From contig JBLXDM010000005.1 of assembly GCA_048264125.1 (NCBI GenBank), positions 1-64,000 of the forward strand: a DNA stretch of 64,000 nucleotides, written 5' to 3'. Both the position numbers and the translations under genes were made by a program. The notes beneath the pieces were generated by a model. The model had not been told where the DNA came from. It saw only the letters and a program-made list of their open reading frames with translations, and did no database searches. This document shows, piece after piece, positions 24,731 through 32,892 of the stretch. Positions within the stretch are counted from its first letter, which is position 1. Each line of letters opens with the position of its first letter. The stretch comes from M1-B18 sp048264125 (lineage in GTDB: Bacteria > Bacillota > Clostridia > Peptostreptococcales > Natronincolaceae).

Positions 24731-25244
24731 ATCCCGATTGCTACGCTACCCCCTAAGGGATTTATAGGAAACCTGAGTCGCGCATTATGAACCGGCTTTT
24801 TACATTCATATACTATTCAAAAGTCGGTGAATACTAAGCAGCGAAGGTTTCCTATATTTCCCGATGACTACACCACACCCTAAGGGATTTATAGGAAACC
24901 TGAGTCGCGCATTATGAACCGACTTTTAACACTTTATATACTATTCAAAAGTCGGTGAATACTAAGCAGCGAAGGCTTCCTATATTTCCCGATGACTACA
25001 CCACACCTTAAGGGATTTATAGGAAACCTGAGTCGCGCATTATGAACCGGCTTTTAACATTCATATACTATTCAAAAGTCGGTGAATACTAAGCAGCGAA
25101 GGCTTCCTATATTTCCCGAGACTACACCACACCTTAAGGGATTTATAGGAAACCTGAGTCGCGCATTATGAACCGGCTTTTTACATTCATATACTATTCA
25201 AAAGTCGGTGAATACTAAGCAGCGAAGGTTTCCTATAAATCCCA
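24731..25244 (+). repeat. Tandem array of four ~127-bp hairpin units
   Basis: Four near-identical units begin (at GGGATTTATAGG) at 24757, 24884, 25012 and 25138, a period of 126-128 bp. Each folds as an outer stem (AGGAAACCT with AGGTTTCCT; 18 bp perfect in copy 4) and an inner stem (ACCGACTTTT with AAAAGTCGGT). An internal loop lies between them with TCGCGCATT on one side and ACTAAGCAG on the other. Differences between copies fall mostly in loops or as G-U-compatible changes. The same loop motifs occur in the 16-kb hairpin. The array starts just after the aroF stop codon and codes for nothing. Confidence 0.85.
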
Positions 25245-25323
25245 ACTCTACCCAATTGCTGAGGGGGGCATATTATTCCTTAGGCTTTTACATCGAACTT
25301 TCTGATTTCTATATAATAGTAAA

Positions 25324-25355
25324 TAAAAAAAAACTGCCAATCGGCAGTTTTTTTA
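25324..25355 (-). terminator. Intrinsic terminator of rny, probably bidirectional
   Basis: The stem AAAAACTGCC/GGCAGTTTTT with an AATC loop is flanked by long A and T tracts on both sides, so it could stop rny transcripts and any readthrough from aroF and the hairpin array. Confidence 0.9.
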
Positions 25356-26888
25356 TTTAGCATATTCAATTGCTCTAGTTTCTCTAATTACATTTACTTT
25401 AATCTGGCCTGGATATTCTAACTCAGCTTCAATTCGCTTCGTAATATTTCTAGCCAGTAAAATAATATCCTCATCGGAGTAGTTCTCAGGCTTAACCATA
25501 ATTCTGATCTCACGTCCCGCTTGAATAGCAAAGGACTTTTCAACGCCTTCAAAACCAGTAGCAATCTCTTCCAGCTTCTCCAAACGCTTAATATAGGACT
25601 CTAGGGTCTCTCTTCTTGCACCAGGTCTAGCGGCGGATATTGCATCGGCTGCTGTAACCAATACTGCTTCTATAGATTGAGGCTCGTAATCACCATGATG
25701 CGTTGACATTGCATGGATTACTTCCTTAGATTCCTTGTACTTCCTTAACAGCTCCATACCTATTTCTACGTGGGTTCCTTCTATTTCGTGGTCCACTGCC
25801 TTACCGATATCATGTAAAAGTCCAGCTCTTTTTGCAACCTTTACGTCTGATCCAAGCTCTGTAGCCATTATACCGGATAGATATGAAACCTCCACTGCAT
25901 GCTTTAAAACATTTTGACCGTAGCTTGTACGATACTTTAAACGTCCCAGTAATTTAATCAGCTCGGGATGAAGACCATGCACGCCGGCATCAAAGGTTGC
26001 CTGCTCGCCTACTTCCTTAATAATGTTTTCAACTTCTCTTCGTGCCTTTTCAACCATCTCTTCGATTCTAGCAGGGTGTATTCTGCCATCAACGATTAGC
26101 TTTTCCAATGCTATTCTAGCAACTTCTCTTCTAATTGGATCAAAGCCTGACAGTATGACTGCCTCAGGTGTATCATCAATAATCAAATCAATACCTGTTA
26201 GTGTCTCAAGTGTCCTAATGTTTCTACCTTCTCTACCTATGATTCTGCCCTTCATTTCGTCATTTGGCAACGCAACAACCGTTACAGTCGTCTCTGCTAC
26301 ATGATCGGCAGCACATTTTTGAATAGAATAGGCAATTATTTCCCTTGCTCTCTTTTCAGCTTCTTCTTTTGCTCGTGATTCAATTTCCTTAATCATCATA
26401 GCAGATTCATATTTTACTTCTTTTTCGATGTCATTCAAAAGTAGTTGTCTAGCCTCTTCCGAGGTTAAACCAGATAATTCCTCTAGCTTTTTAACTTCCT
26501 TGTCAAATAATTGATTTAATTCCAAATGCTTGTCATCTAAATCCTTTATTTTTCTATTTAGCTTATCATCCTTTTGCTCTAGGCCTTCTGATTTTTTATC
26601 CAAAACCTCTTCCTTTTGAATAAGTCTTCTTTCTATGCGTTGTAGTTCGTTACGCCTTTCTCTACTTTCTCGTTCGAATTCACTACGGAGCTTATGTACT
26701 TCTTCCTTAGCTTCTATTAGAACTTCTTTTTTTGTTGTTTCTGCATCTTTTTCTGCTTCCTCAACTAACTTTTTCGCTAAATTTTCAGCACTATTAATCT
26801 TTCTCTCCGCAATTGTTTTTCGAATAAAATAGCCGACAAGGCATCCAACCACAATTGTAATTAAAATGTAAATAATGTCTCTGATAAG
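25353..26888 (-). CDS. rny: Ribonuclease Y
   Basis: RNase Y is the membrane-anchored endoribonuclease that starts mRNA decay in Firmicutes. Visible parts are a coiled coil rich in Glu/Lys/Arg (first third), a KH domain with GRIIGREGRNIRTLE, and an HD domain with LLHDIGKAVDHE. The first ordinary start codon is GTG 26852, but it would leave out most of the N-terminal anchor and has no ribosome-binding site. The open frame continues upstream as LIRDIIYILITIVVG, and GGAGG at 26895-26899 lies 6-9 bases before in-frame CTT (26888) and ATC (26885). I therefore extend the gene there; start codon uncertain. A hairpin precedes the binding site. Confidence 0.85.
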   Translation of the reverse strand, partial: LIRDIIYILITIVVGCLVGYFIRKTIAERKINSAENLAKKLVEEAEKDAETTKKEVLIEAKEEVHKLRSEFERESRERRNELQRIERRLIQKEEVLDKKSEGLEQKDDKLNRKIKDLDDKHLELNQLFDKEVKKLEELSGLTSEEARQLLLNDIEKEVKYESAMMIKEIESRAKEEAEKRAREIIAYSIQKCAADHVAETTVTVVALPNDEMKGRIIGREGRNIRTLETLTGIDLIIDDTPEAVILSGFDPIRREVARIALEKLIVDGRIHPARIEEMVEKARREVENIIKEVGEQATFDAGVHGLHPELIKLLGRLKYRTSYGQNVLKHAVEVSYLSGIMATELGSDVKVAKRAGLLHDIGKAVDHEIEGTHVEIGMELLRKYKESKEVIHAMSTHHGDYEPQSIEAVLVTAADAISAARPGARRETLESYIKRLEKLEEIATGFEGVEKSFAIQAGREIRIMVKPENYSDEDIILLARNITKRIEAELEYPGQIKVNVIRETRAIEYAK

Positions 26889-26920
26889 TGGACACCTCCT
26901 TTTATTAAGTTTTTAAGAAT

Positions 26921-26965
26921 ACAAAATCTTTTTAAAAGACTGAAAGTTTTTAAGGTAGATTTTGT
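26921..26965 (-). promoter_or_regulatory. Leader hairpin next to the rny ribosome-binding site
   Basis: ACAAAATCT pairs with AGATTTTGT, with an inner TTAAAA/TTTTAA stem. It ends about 22 bases upstream of the GGAGG. A further inverted repeat, AAACACATG/CATGTGTTT, lies at 26967-27024. An mRNA-level control of rny is possible. Confidence 0.45.
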
Positions 26966-27126
26966 GAAACACATGTGTGATTAATAATTATTGATATGAC
27001 AAGAATTATATATTCCATGTGTTTATAATAATGAGCAGCCCCTTGAGGCAAGCCCTAATTATTTAACCTGTATAGCTTTAAAATACACCAAGACGCAAAA
27101 ATAGAAAGATACACCATGATGTTTTA

Positions 27127-27155
27127 ATTGTATATCTTTTTTTATTTTGTGTCAA
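27127..27155 (-). promoter_or_regulatory. SigA-type promoter of rny
   Basis: TTGACA, 17 bases and TACAAT are on the minus strand. This gives an unusually long leader of about 230 bases. The rest of the 26900-27290 gap is AT-rich with no ORF that I can support. Confidence 0.78.
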
Positions 27156-27289
27156 GTTTACATTATCATGGGATATACAAGAATCATGATTTATTTTCAT
27201 TTTTGACCTAAATAACAGGTTTGTATTCAGAATTTATCAACATTTTAGACTATTTTATGATTTTTTAATTTTTAGAAACATTTTTCACT

Positions 27290-27340
27290 GGAAAACAAAA
27301 TCCCTAAAGGCCTGTCTTCAAACAGGACCCTTAGGGACTA
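27290..27340 (-). terminator. Intrinsic terminator of recA
   Basis: On the minus strand TCCCTAAGGGTCCTGT pairs with ACAGGCCTTTAGGGA, with two small mismatches, followed by TTTTGTTTT. Confidence 0.9.
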
Positions 27341-27346
27341 TAGCTT

Positions 27347-28396
27347 CTATTCTTCTTCTGTCTCAACAGCAACCATAACGTTGCCTCCAGCTTTAACATT
27401 GCTTCGAAGCGCTGGTAAGCCAAAATGCTCTCTGACTTTTGTATCTATCTCATTAGTCAAATCTGGATTATCCTTTAAAAACTGCTTTGAGTTTTCTCTT
27501 CCCTGACCAAGGCGATTCTCATTATAGCTATACCATGCACCTGATTTTTTGACGACATCTATATTTGCAGCTACATCCAAAATGTCTCCCAGCCTAGATA
27601 TTCCCTCTCCATACATAATATCAAATTCCGCCTGCTTGAAGGGTGGTGCTACCTTGTTCTTTACCACCTTAACCCTAGTACGGTTTCCTATAATATCATT
27701 ACCCTGCTTTATAACATCCGATTTTCTGACATCTAGACGGATGGTGGCATAGAACTTTAATGCCTTGCCACCGGTTGTTGTCTCGGGATTTCCAAACATA
27801 ACTCCGACCTTTTCCCTTAGCTGGTTAATAAATATAGCTGTGGTATTGGATTTGTTCACTGCTCCAGCCAGCTTTCTCAGCGCTTGAGACATTAGCCTTG
27901 CTTGAAGTCCTACATGGGAATCTCCCATCTCCCCCTCAATCTCCGCCTTCGGAACAAGTGCTGCAACGGAGTCTACAACAATAACGTCTATAGCACCACT
28001 ACGAACTAAGGCTTCCGCAATTTCAAGGGCTTGCTCCCCTGTATCCGGCTGCGAAACAATAAGATTATCTATGTCTACCCCTAGCTTTTTAGCATAGGAG
28101 GGGTCTAATGCATGCTCTGCATCTATAAAAGCAGCGTTGCCTCCATTTTTCTGTGCCTCTGCAATGATATGTAGGGTAACGGTAGTCTTACCGGAGGATT
28201 CTGGCCCATAGATTTCAACAATCCTGCCTCTTGGAATCCCACCAATACCCAGTGCAATGTCTAAATCTATAGAACCAGTGGAGATTGTCTCTAAATTAAG
28301 CTTAGTTCCTTCCCCCAGCTTCATAATGGAGCCCTTGCCGAACTGCTTTTCTATTTGGCTCAAAGCCATCTCTAATGCTTTTTTCTTTTCAATCAT
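27347..28396 (-). CDS. recA: Recombinase RecA
   Basis: This 349-residue DNA strand-exchange ATPase also triggers LexA self-cleavage. Walker A GPESSGKTT is near residue 64, Walker B VIVVDSVAALVPK near 139, and the signature ALKFYATIRLDVRK near 213. No intein or insertion is present and the acidic C-terminus (VETEEE) is normal. It is a single-gene unit with a SigA-type promoter, an SOS box just downstream of the -10 and a strong terminator. Confidence 0.98.
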   Translation of the reverse strand: MIEKKKALEMALSQIEKQFGKGSIMKLGEGTKLNLETISTGSIDLDIALGIGGIPRGRIVEIYGPESSGKTTVTLHIIAEAQKNGGNAAFIDAEHALDPSYAKKLGVDIDNLIVSQPDTGEQALEIAEALVRSGAIDVIVVDSVAALVPKAEIEGEMGDSHVGLQARLMSQALRKLAGAVNKSNTTAIFINQLREKVGVMFGNPETTTGGKALKFYATIRLDVRKSDVIKQGNDIIGNRTRVKVVKNKVAPPFKQAEFDIMYGEGISRLGDILDVAANIDVVKKSGAWYSYNENRLGQGRENSKQFLKDNPDLTNEIDTKVREHFGLPALRSNVKAGGNVMVAVETEEE

Positions 28397-28442
28397 ACCT
28401 CTACCAGATAAATATCTGGCTCACCTACCTTTCAAATGTTTT

Positions 28443-28456
28443 CGAACAGGTGTTCT
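28443..28456. promoter_or_regulatory. LexA (SOS) box of recA
   Basis: CGAACAGGTGTTCT fits the Gram-positive SOS box CGAACRNRYGTTYC except at the final base. It lies just downstream of the recA -10 element, where LexA would block the polymerase. Confidence 0.85.
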
Positions 28457-28462
28457 ATTTAA

Positions 28463-28491
28463 ATTATAACTTATAAAATATTAAAGGTCAA
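28463..28491 (-). promoter_or_regulatory. SigA-type promoter of recA
   Basis: TTGACC, a 17-base spacer and TATAAT are read on the minus strand. Confidence 0.85.
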
Positions 28492-28544
28492 ATACTATTT
28501 TGAATTATTTTTTCAGATATTTTTTTCCAAGCTTATTCCCGTTA

Positions 28545-29780
28545 TTACAGAGGAGCTAAACCCCTTCGGAGTAAATCCAATGCTGTCAATACAGTCAGAA
28601 CCTGAATTCTTTCCCTTTCACCAAAAAAATTGTACTTATAGACATTAAGCTGCTCTCCTATGGCAACTCCTATATAAACCAGCCCAACAGGCTTTTCCTG
28701 AGAGCCTCCACCTGGACCTGCTATGCCTGTCACAGATATACAGCAGCTGCTGTTGGTTAGCTCCTTAAGTCCCTTAAGCATGGCAAGGGCTGTTTCCCCG
28801 CTAACTGCTCCATGGCTCTCTATAATTTTCTCAGGTACCTTTAGCTCCTGAATCTTAGCGCTGTTGCTATAGGTAACTATGCTGCGGTCGAAGACCTCCG
28901 ATATGCCCGGCAGCCTTGTGAGCCTTGCCGCCAATAATCCCCCTGTACAGGATTCCGCCATAGACAGCGTCATATTTTTTTCCTTCAGCAGCTTAAAGGC
29001 CACCTCCTCAAGGGTCTCTCCCTCGGTACTGTAGATATACTGGCCTACGGCATTTTCTATCTCCTGTACAAAGGGCTCCACAAGGGCCTCTGCTTCTACT
29101 GCTGAGGCGCCGGTGGCGGTAACCAAAAGGGTCACTGCTCCCATAGCCGCATAGGTGGCTATTATAGGATTAGATTGGTTTTTAAATAATGTGGACAGCC
29201 TGTCCTCCAAAGCTGACTCACCAATGCCAAAAAAATCAAATTTCCTTGTGACCACATGGTTTAAGCTAAATCCCTTAATAAGCAGCTCTATATTATCCTC
29301 CAGCATTCTTTTCATCTCTCTCGGGGGACCAGGCAGGGCAGCAATTTTTTTACCCATATATTCTACTATACAGCCGGGTGCAGTCCCAACTGGATTTTCC
29401 AATATCATGGCGTCCTTAGGAAAATATGCCTGTCTGAGATTGTTTTCTGTGCAGGTTCTGTGTCTGGTGGTCATCATATCTACAATTCTGTCCCTAGCAG
29501 GAATGCTGAGCTCCATAGGTACTCCAATATACTCTGAGATTGCCTCCTTAGTAAGATCGTCCAAGGTGGGCCCTAGGCCCCCTGTAAATATCACCAGCTC
29601 ACCATTTTCCAAGGCCAGCCTCAGAACCTCCTTAACCTGCTTTAAATTGTCCTCTACGATATGCTTACCTACCACCTGAACCCCGTATTCTTTAAGTCTG
29701 TTGGTTATGTAGTAGGAATTTGTCTCCTGAGTCAGTCCTATCAAAAGCTCTGTACCAACACATATTATAGTCGCCTTCAT
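28545..29780 (-). CDS. cinA: CinA-family protein (competence/damage-inducible; nicotinamide-nucleotide amidase type)
   Basis: This 411-residue two-domain protein has an N-terminal molybdopterin-binding-like (COG1058) domain with GTELLIGLTQETNSYYI near residue 8 and FTGGLGPTLDD near 64. A C-terminal amidase domain has SMAESCTGGLLAARLT near 270 and SVTGIAGPGGGS near 350. Family members deamidate NMN or hydrolyse ADP-ribose and recycle pyridine nucleotides; the competence link comes from co-transcription with recA in other bacteria. Here recA has its own promoter and SOS box 150 bases downstream. Confidence 0.93.
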   Translation of the reverse strand: MKATIICVGTELLIGLTQETNSYYITNRLKEYGVQVVGKHIVEDNLKQVKEVLRLALENGELVIFTGGLGPTLDDLTKEAISEYIGVPMELSIPARDRIVDMMTTRHRTCTENNLRQAYFPKDAMILENPVGTAPGCIVEYMGKKIAALPGPPREMKRMLEDNIELLIKGFSLNHVVTRKFDFFGIGESALEDRLSTLFKNQSNPIIATYAAMGAVTLLVTATGASAVEAEALVEPFVQEIENAVGQYIYSTEGETLEEVAFKLLKEKNMTLSMAESCTGGLLAARLTRLPGISEVFDRSIVTYSNSAKIQELKVPEKIIESHGAVSGETALAMLKGLKELTNSSCCISVTGIAGPGGGSQEKPVGLVYIGVAIGEQLNVYKYNFFGERERIQVLTVLTALDLLRRGLAPL

Positions 29781-29961
29781 ATCTCTACCCCTTTATGTAT
29801 GCATCTATATTGTAATAAGCATAGCCCTAAGGCTCACAATCCAGAATGTTTAAAAACCCTCATCTTCTTTGTGCTCCAAGACCAAAGCAGCATAGGGTAT
29901 ATGCTGCATCAGTGGCCGGTTGCTCCTTGAACATAAGGGTCTTTAAAAATTCCGTCTCTGA

Positions 29962-30498
29962 TTAATATTTCAAGATATGCTTATTCATTCTCAAATAATC
30001 TACTCCTGAGACAACGGTTATAATTACGGCAATCCCCATCATAATATCACTGAAGGGAAAATTGATATAATTGAAGGGAAAATTGTTTACTATTACAAAT
30101 ATAATGGCTATAATTTGAGTAATTGTCTTGGCCTTACCCCACCAGCTGGCGGCAATTACAACGCCTTCGGCAGCCGCTACGGCTCTTAGAATACTGATGG
30201 TAAACTCTCTGGAAATAATAATTACGACTACCCAGGCAGACAATCTTCCCATTTGAACAAGAGAAACCAGAGCTGCTGACACCAAAAGCTTATCGGCTAA
30301 GGGGTCCATAAACTTACCAAAGTTAGTAATCTGATTTTTCTTTCTGGCGATATAACCATCCAAGGTATCGGTAATGGCTGCCAGTATAAAAATCGCAGCA
30401 GCTATTTCAACACCATATGGAATCTTATTTAACATAAAAATCATAAAAACCGGTACCAGTAATATTCTAGCTATTGTAAGCTTATTAGCAAGATTCAT
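29962..30498 (-). CDS. pgsA: CDP-diacylglycerol-glycerol-3-phosphate 3-phosphatidyltransferase
   Basis: This 178-residue membrane enzyme makes phosphatidylglycerophosphate, the first step to phosphatidylglycerol and cardiolipin. The CDP-alcohol transferase motif DTLDGYIARKKNQITNFGKF followed by MDPLADK is near residues 44-70, with all metal-binding Asp present. About five hydrophobic helices are seen. It overlaps the end of rimO by 14 bases, an order conserved in many Firmicutes. A 180-base spacer with an isolated GCAGCATA/TATGCTGC stem (29887-29907) separates it from cinA. Confidence 0.94.
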   Translation of the reverse strand: MNLANKLTIARILLVPVFMIFMLNKIPYGVEIAAAIFILAAITDTLDGYIARKKNQITNFGKFMDPLADKLLVSAALVSLVQMGRLSAWVVVIIISREFTISILRAVAAAEGVVIAASWWGKAKTITQIIAIIFVIVNNFPFNYINFPFSDIMMGIAVIITVVSGVDYLRMNKHILKY

Positions 30499-31822
30499 CA
30501 GCCATCTCTCCCATCAAATCATATTCCAAAGCGCCATCAATCCTAACCTTCACCATGCTTCCAGCCTTCAGCGCAGAAGCAGCCTTCACGTATACCAGTC
30601 CATCTATCTCAGGTGCATCCCCTTGACTTCTACCAATAAACTCCCTTGAGCTGTCCAGCTCCTCCTCTATCAGTACCTGAATGGATTTCCCTACCTTTTC
30701 TAGGTTTTTCTGATAGGATATTTCTTGCTGAAGCGCCATTATTTTAGCTCTTCTTTCTTCCTTAATAGCCTCATCAACCTGCTGAGTCAGCTTTGCAGCT
30801 GGAGTATCCTCCTCCTTTGAATAGGCGAAAACCCCCAATCGATCAAAGCGTATTTCCCTTACAAATTCTTCAAGCTCCTGATAATGGACATCCTCTTCTC
30901 CCGGAAAACCAACGATCAAGGAGGTTCTGATGGTTATATCCGGCATTACTGCCCTAAGTCCTTCAATTGTTCTTGTGATGCTGGCCTTATTAGTTCTTCG
31001 ATTCATTATTTTCAGTATATCATTGCTGCAATGCTGTATCGGCATATCTATATATTTTACTATTTTTTCTTCAGAGGCCATAGTCGCTATTAGCTCCTCT
31101 GTAACCATCTCTGGATATGCATAAAGAAGTCTTATCCATCGGAGCTCCTCTATTTTGCATAGTTCCTTTAGAAGCTTCGGCAAGGCATATTCCTCATATA
31201 GATCAATACCGTATCGGGTGGTATCCTGAGCGATAAGTATGATTTCCTTTACACCATTTGCCGCCAGCTCAGCAGCCTCCTTAACAATATTTTCTATTTT
31301 TCTGCTTCTATATTTTCCCCTAAGCTTGGGAATGATACAATAGGTACAGAAATTATTACATCCATCGGCTATCTTTATATATGCAGTGTGGGAGGGTGTA
31401 GCCTGATACCTAGGAAGGGATTCATCAAATAATTTATCGATATTCCCCACCGCTACTATCCTGGAGCCCTTTAAGGAATCATGTATGATTTCAATTATTC
31501 TGTCATAGCTACCTGTACCAACAACAGCGTCCACCTCCGGCAGCTCCTCAATAAGCTCCTGATGGTATCTTTCACCTAAACATCCCGATACTATCAAAAG
31601 CTTCAAGCGATTATGCTTAAGCTGGCCCAGCTCTATTATAGTGTTTATGGATTCCTCCTTAGCAGCAGCTATAAAACCACAGGTGTTTACTATTATGACG
31701 TCTGCATTATTCTTATTATTAGTCAGCTTATAACCATATTTATTCAAAATTCCCAGCATTATTTCAGCATCTATAAGATTTTTAGCACATCCCAGAGATT
31801 CTATATAAACAGTCAAATTCAT
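30485..31822 (-). CDS. rimO: Ribosomal protein S12 methylthiotransferase
   Basis: This 445-residue radical-SAM enzyme adds a methylthio group to the conserved Asp of ribosomal protein S12. The N-terminal UPF0004 domain has cysteines at LGCAKN, NTCGFI and GCLGE for an auxiliary cluster. Radical-SAM C-x3-C-x2-C is in CNNFCTYCI near residue 152, and a C-terminal TRAM domain covers about 375-440. The start overlaps the end of selU by 4 bases (ATGA). The GCxxxR-type features favour RimO over MiaB. Confidence 0.94.
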   Translation of the reverse strand: MNLTVYIESLGCAKNLIDAEIMLGILNKYGYKLTNNKNNADVIIVNTCGFIAAAKEESINTIIELGQLKHNRLKLLIVSGCLGERYHQELIEELPEVDAVVGTGSYDRIIEIIHDSLKGSRIVAVGNIDKLFDESLPRYQATPSHTAYIKIADGCNNFCTYCIIPKLRGKYRSRKIENIVKEAAELAANGVKEIILIAQDTTRYGIDLYEEYALPKLLKELCKIEELRWIRLLYAYPEMVTEELIATMASEEKIVKYIDMPIQHCSNDILKIMNRRTNKASITRTIEGLRAVMPDITIRTSLIVGFPGEEDVHYQELEEFVREIRFDRLGVFAYSKEEDTPAAKLTQQVDEAIKEERRAKIMALQQEISYQKNLEKVGKSIQVLIEEELDSSREFIGRSQGDAPEIDGLVYVKAASALKAGSMVKVRIDGALEYDLMGEMADESC

Positions 31823-32865
31823 TTCTGTAACTTCCCTTCCAGATCTTTATAAAACTCAGCAATCGCTATAATCGCATCTTTTATTTTATCATAATTAATC
31901 ACCAAGTCATAATGATATTTTTCAATTGAGTGAAGATACATAGGATCATAGTAGTTCAACATAAGCTCCTCAGCTATATTCTCGAATTTCTTCTCCTTCA
32001 CCCATTTGATAAGGCAGTCGGCCCTTTCGTTACTGATTCTCTTTCTTAAATTGTCGATGGCGCTTATCAGCATTTCTTCGTGACCGGGACAATTATTGAC
32101 ATAATCATCTACCAGTCTACTAATTCGATTTTCAAAGCTGGTCTCAATCAATACATGCCTACCATTTAGAATTAAATCGTATAGCTCATTGGGCAAATTA
32201 ACAGAGCCCAATCGCTTACTTTCACTCTCCACCACCACGTAGCGGCGGCCTATATGGATTAGCTCATCCAATAGCTGATTTTCAAAGGACTTTTGGGTTA
32301 CAACAGGCTCGTTAAGCTGTCCGAAAACCGAGCCCTTATTATGGGCGAGGGCCTCGAGATCCAGCACTGGCAGCCCATTCTCACTTAAAAGCTTCAGTAG
32401 ATCAGTTTTTCCAACTCCGGTATAGCCATGTAATACGATAAAATCATGGTAATCCTTTATATTTGAAAGATATTCTACTGCAAATTGTCTATAGGACTTG
32501 AAGCCTCCATCCAATTGAAGGACATTACGATTTATTACACTAAAAAAATTAGTAAAAAAGGTGCTACGCAATCCACCCCTTGCACAATAAATGATGATAT
32601 TCTCAATAGAGGCATCAATTTTATTTATTTCTTCATAAAAATGCTTCAGCTTAGGGGATATTATTTCCAAGCCCCTTGTCTTTGCTGTCTCGCCGCCTAC
32701 CTGCTTATATAGTGTCCCTACCTCTACTCTTTCCTCATTGTCCAAAAGCGGTATGTTTATTGCCCTAGGTATTGAACCAGTAGAAAACTCTTTTGGTGAA
32801 CGGACATCTACAAATATCTTGTTTTTTAATAGGACTGCATCCTTTACGTCAATTAACTTCGTCAT
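31819..32865 (-). CDS. selU: tRNA 2-selenouridine synthase
   Basis: This 348-residue protein has a rhodanese domain followed by a P-loop domain. The catalytic Cys is in YCARGGLRS near residue 97, matching the family's C(W)RGGMRS motif, and the P-loop GYTGVGKT is near 149. The enzyme replaces sulfur with selenium, from selenophosphate, at the wobble 2-thiouridine of tRNAs for Lys, Glu and Gln (also called mnmH or ybbB). Its presence implies that the cell makes selenophosphate, so a selD is expected elsewhere. It is cotranscribed with rimO, so two translation-apparatus modifiers sit together. Confidence 0.9.
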   Translation of the reverse strand: MTKLIDVKDAVLLKNKIFVDVRSPKEFSTGSIPRAINIPLLDNEERVEVGTLYKQVGGETAKTRGLEIISPKLKHFYEEINKIDASIENIIIYCARGGLRSTFFTNFFSVINRNVLQLDGGFKSYRQFAVEYLSNIKDYHDFIVLHGYTGVGKTDLLKLLSENGLPVLDLEALAHNKGSVFGQLNEPVVTQKSFENQLLDELIHIGRRYVVVESESKRLGSVNLPNELYDLILNGRHVLIETSFENRISRLVDDYVNNCPGHEEMLISAIDNLRKRISNERADCLIKWVKEKKFENIAEELMLNYYDPMYLHSIEKYHYDLVINYDKIKDAIIAIAEFYKDLEGKLQK

Positions 32866-32892
32866 CTTTTCACCTTCATTTTATATTATATG

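Noticed and set aside
24731..25244. CRISPR array
   Set aside because: The repeats are about 127 bp long with almost no unique spacers, and no cas genes are present.
29155..29679. 174-codon plus-strand open frame within cinA
   Set aside because: It is antisense to a clear cinA gene and has a Ser/Ile/Leu-rich composition typical of a reverse-strand shadow.
29887..29907. Terminator between cinA and pgsA
   Set aside because: The GCAGCATA/TATGCTGC stem has no U-tract on either strand, so it is noted only as an isolated palindrome.
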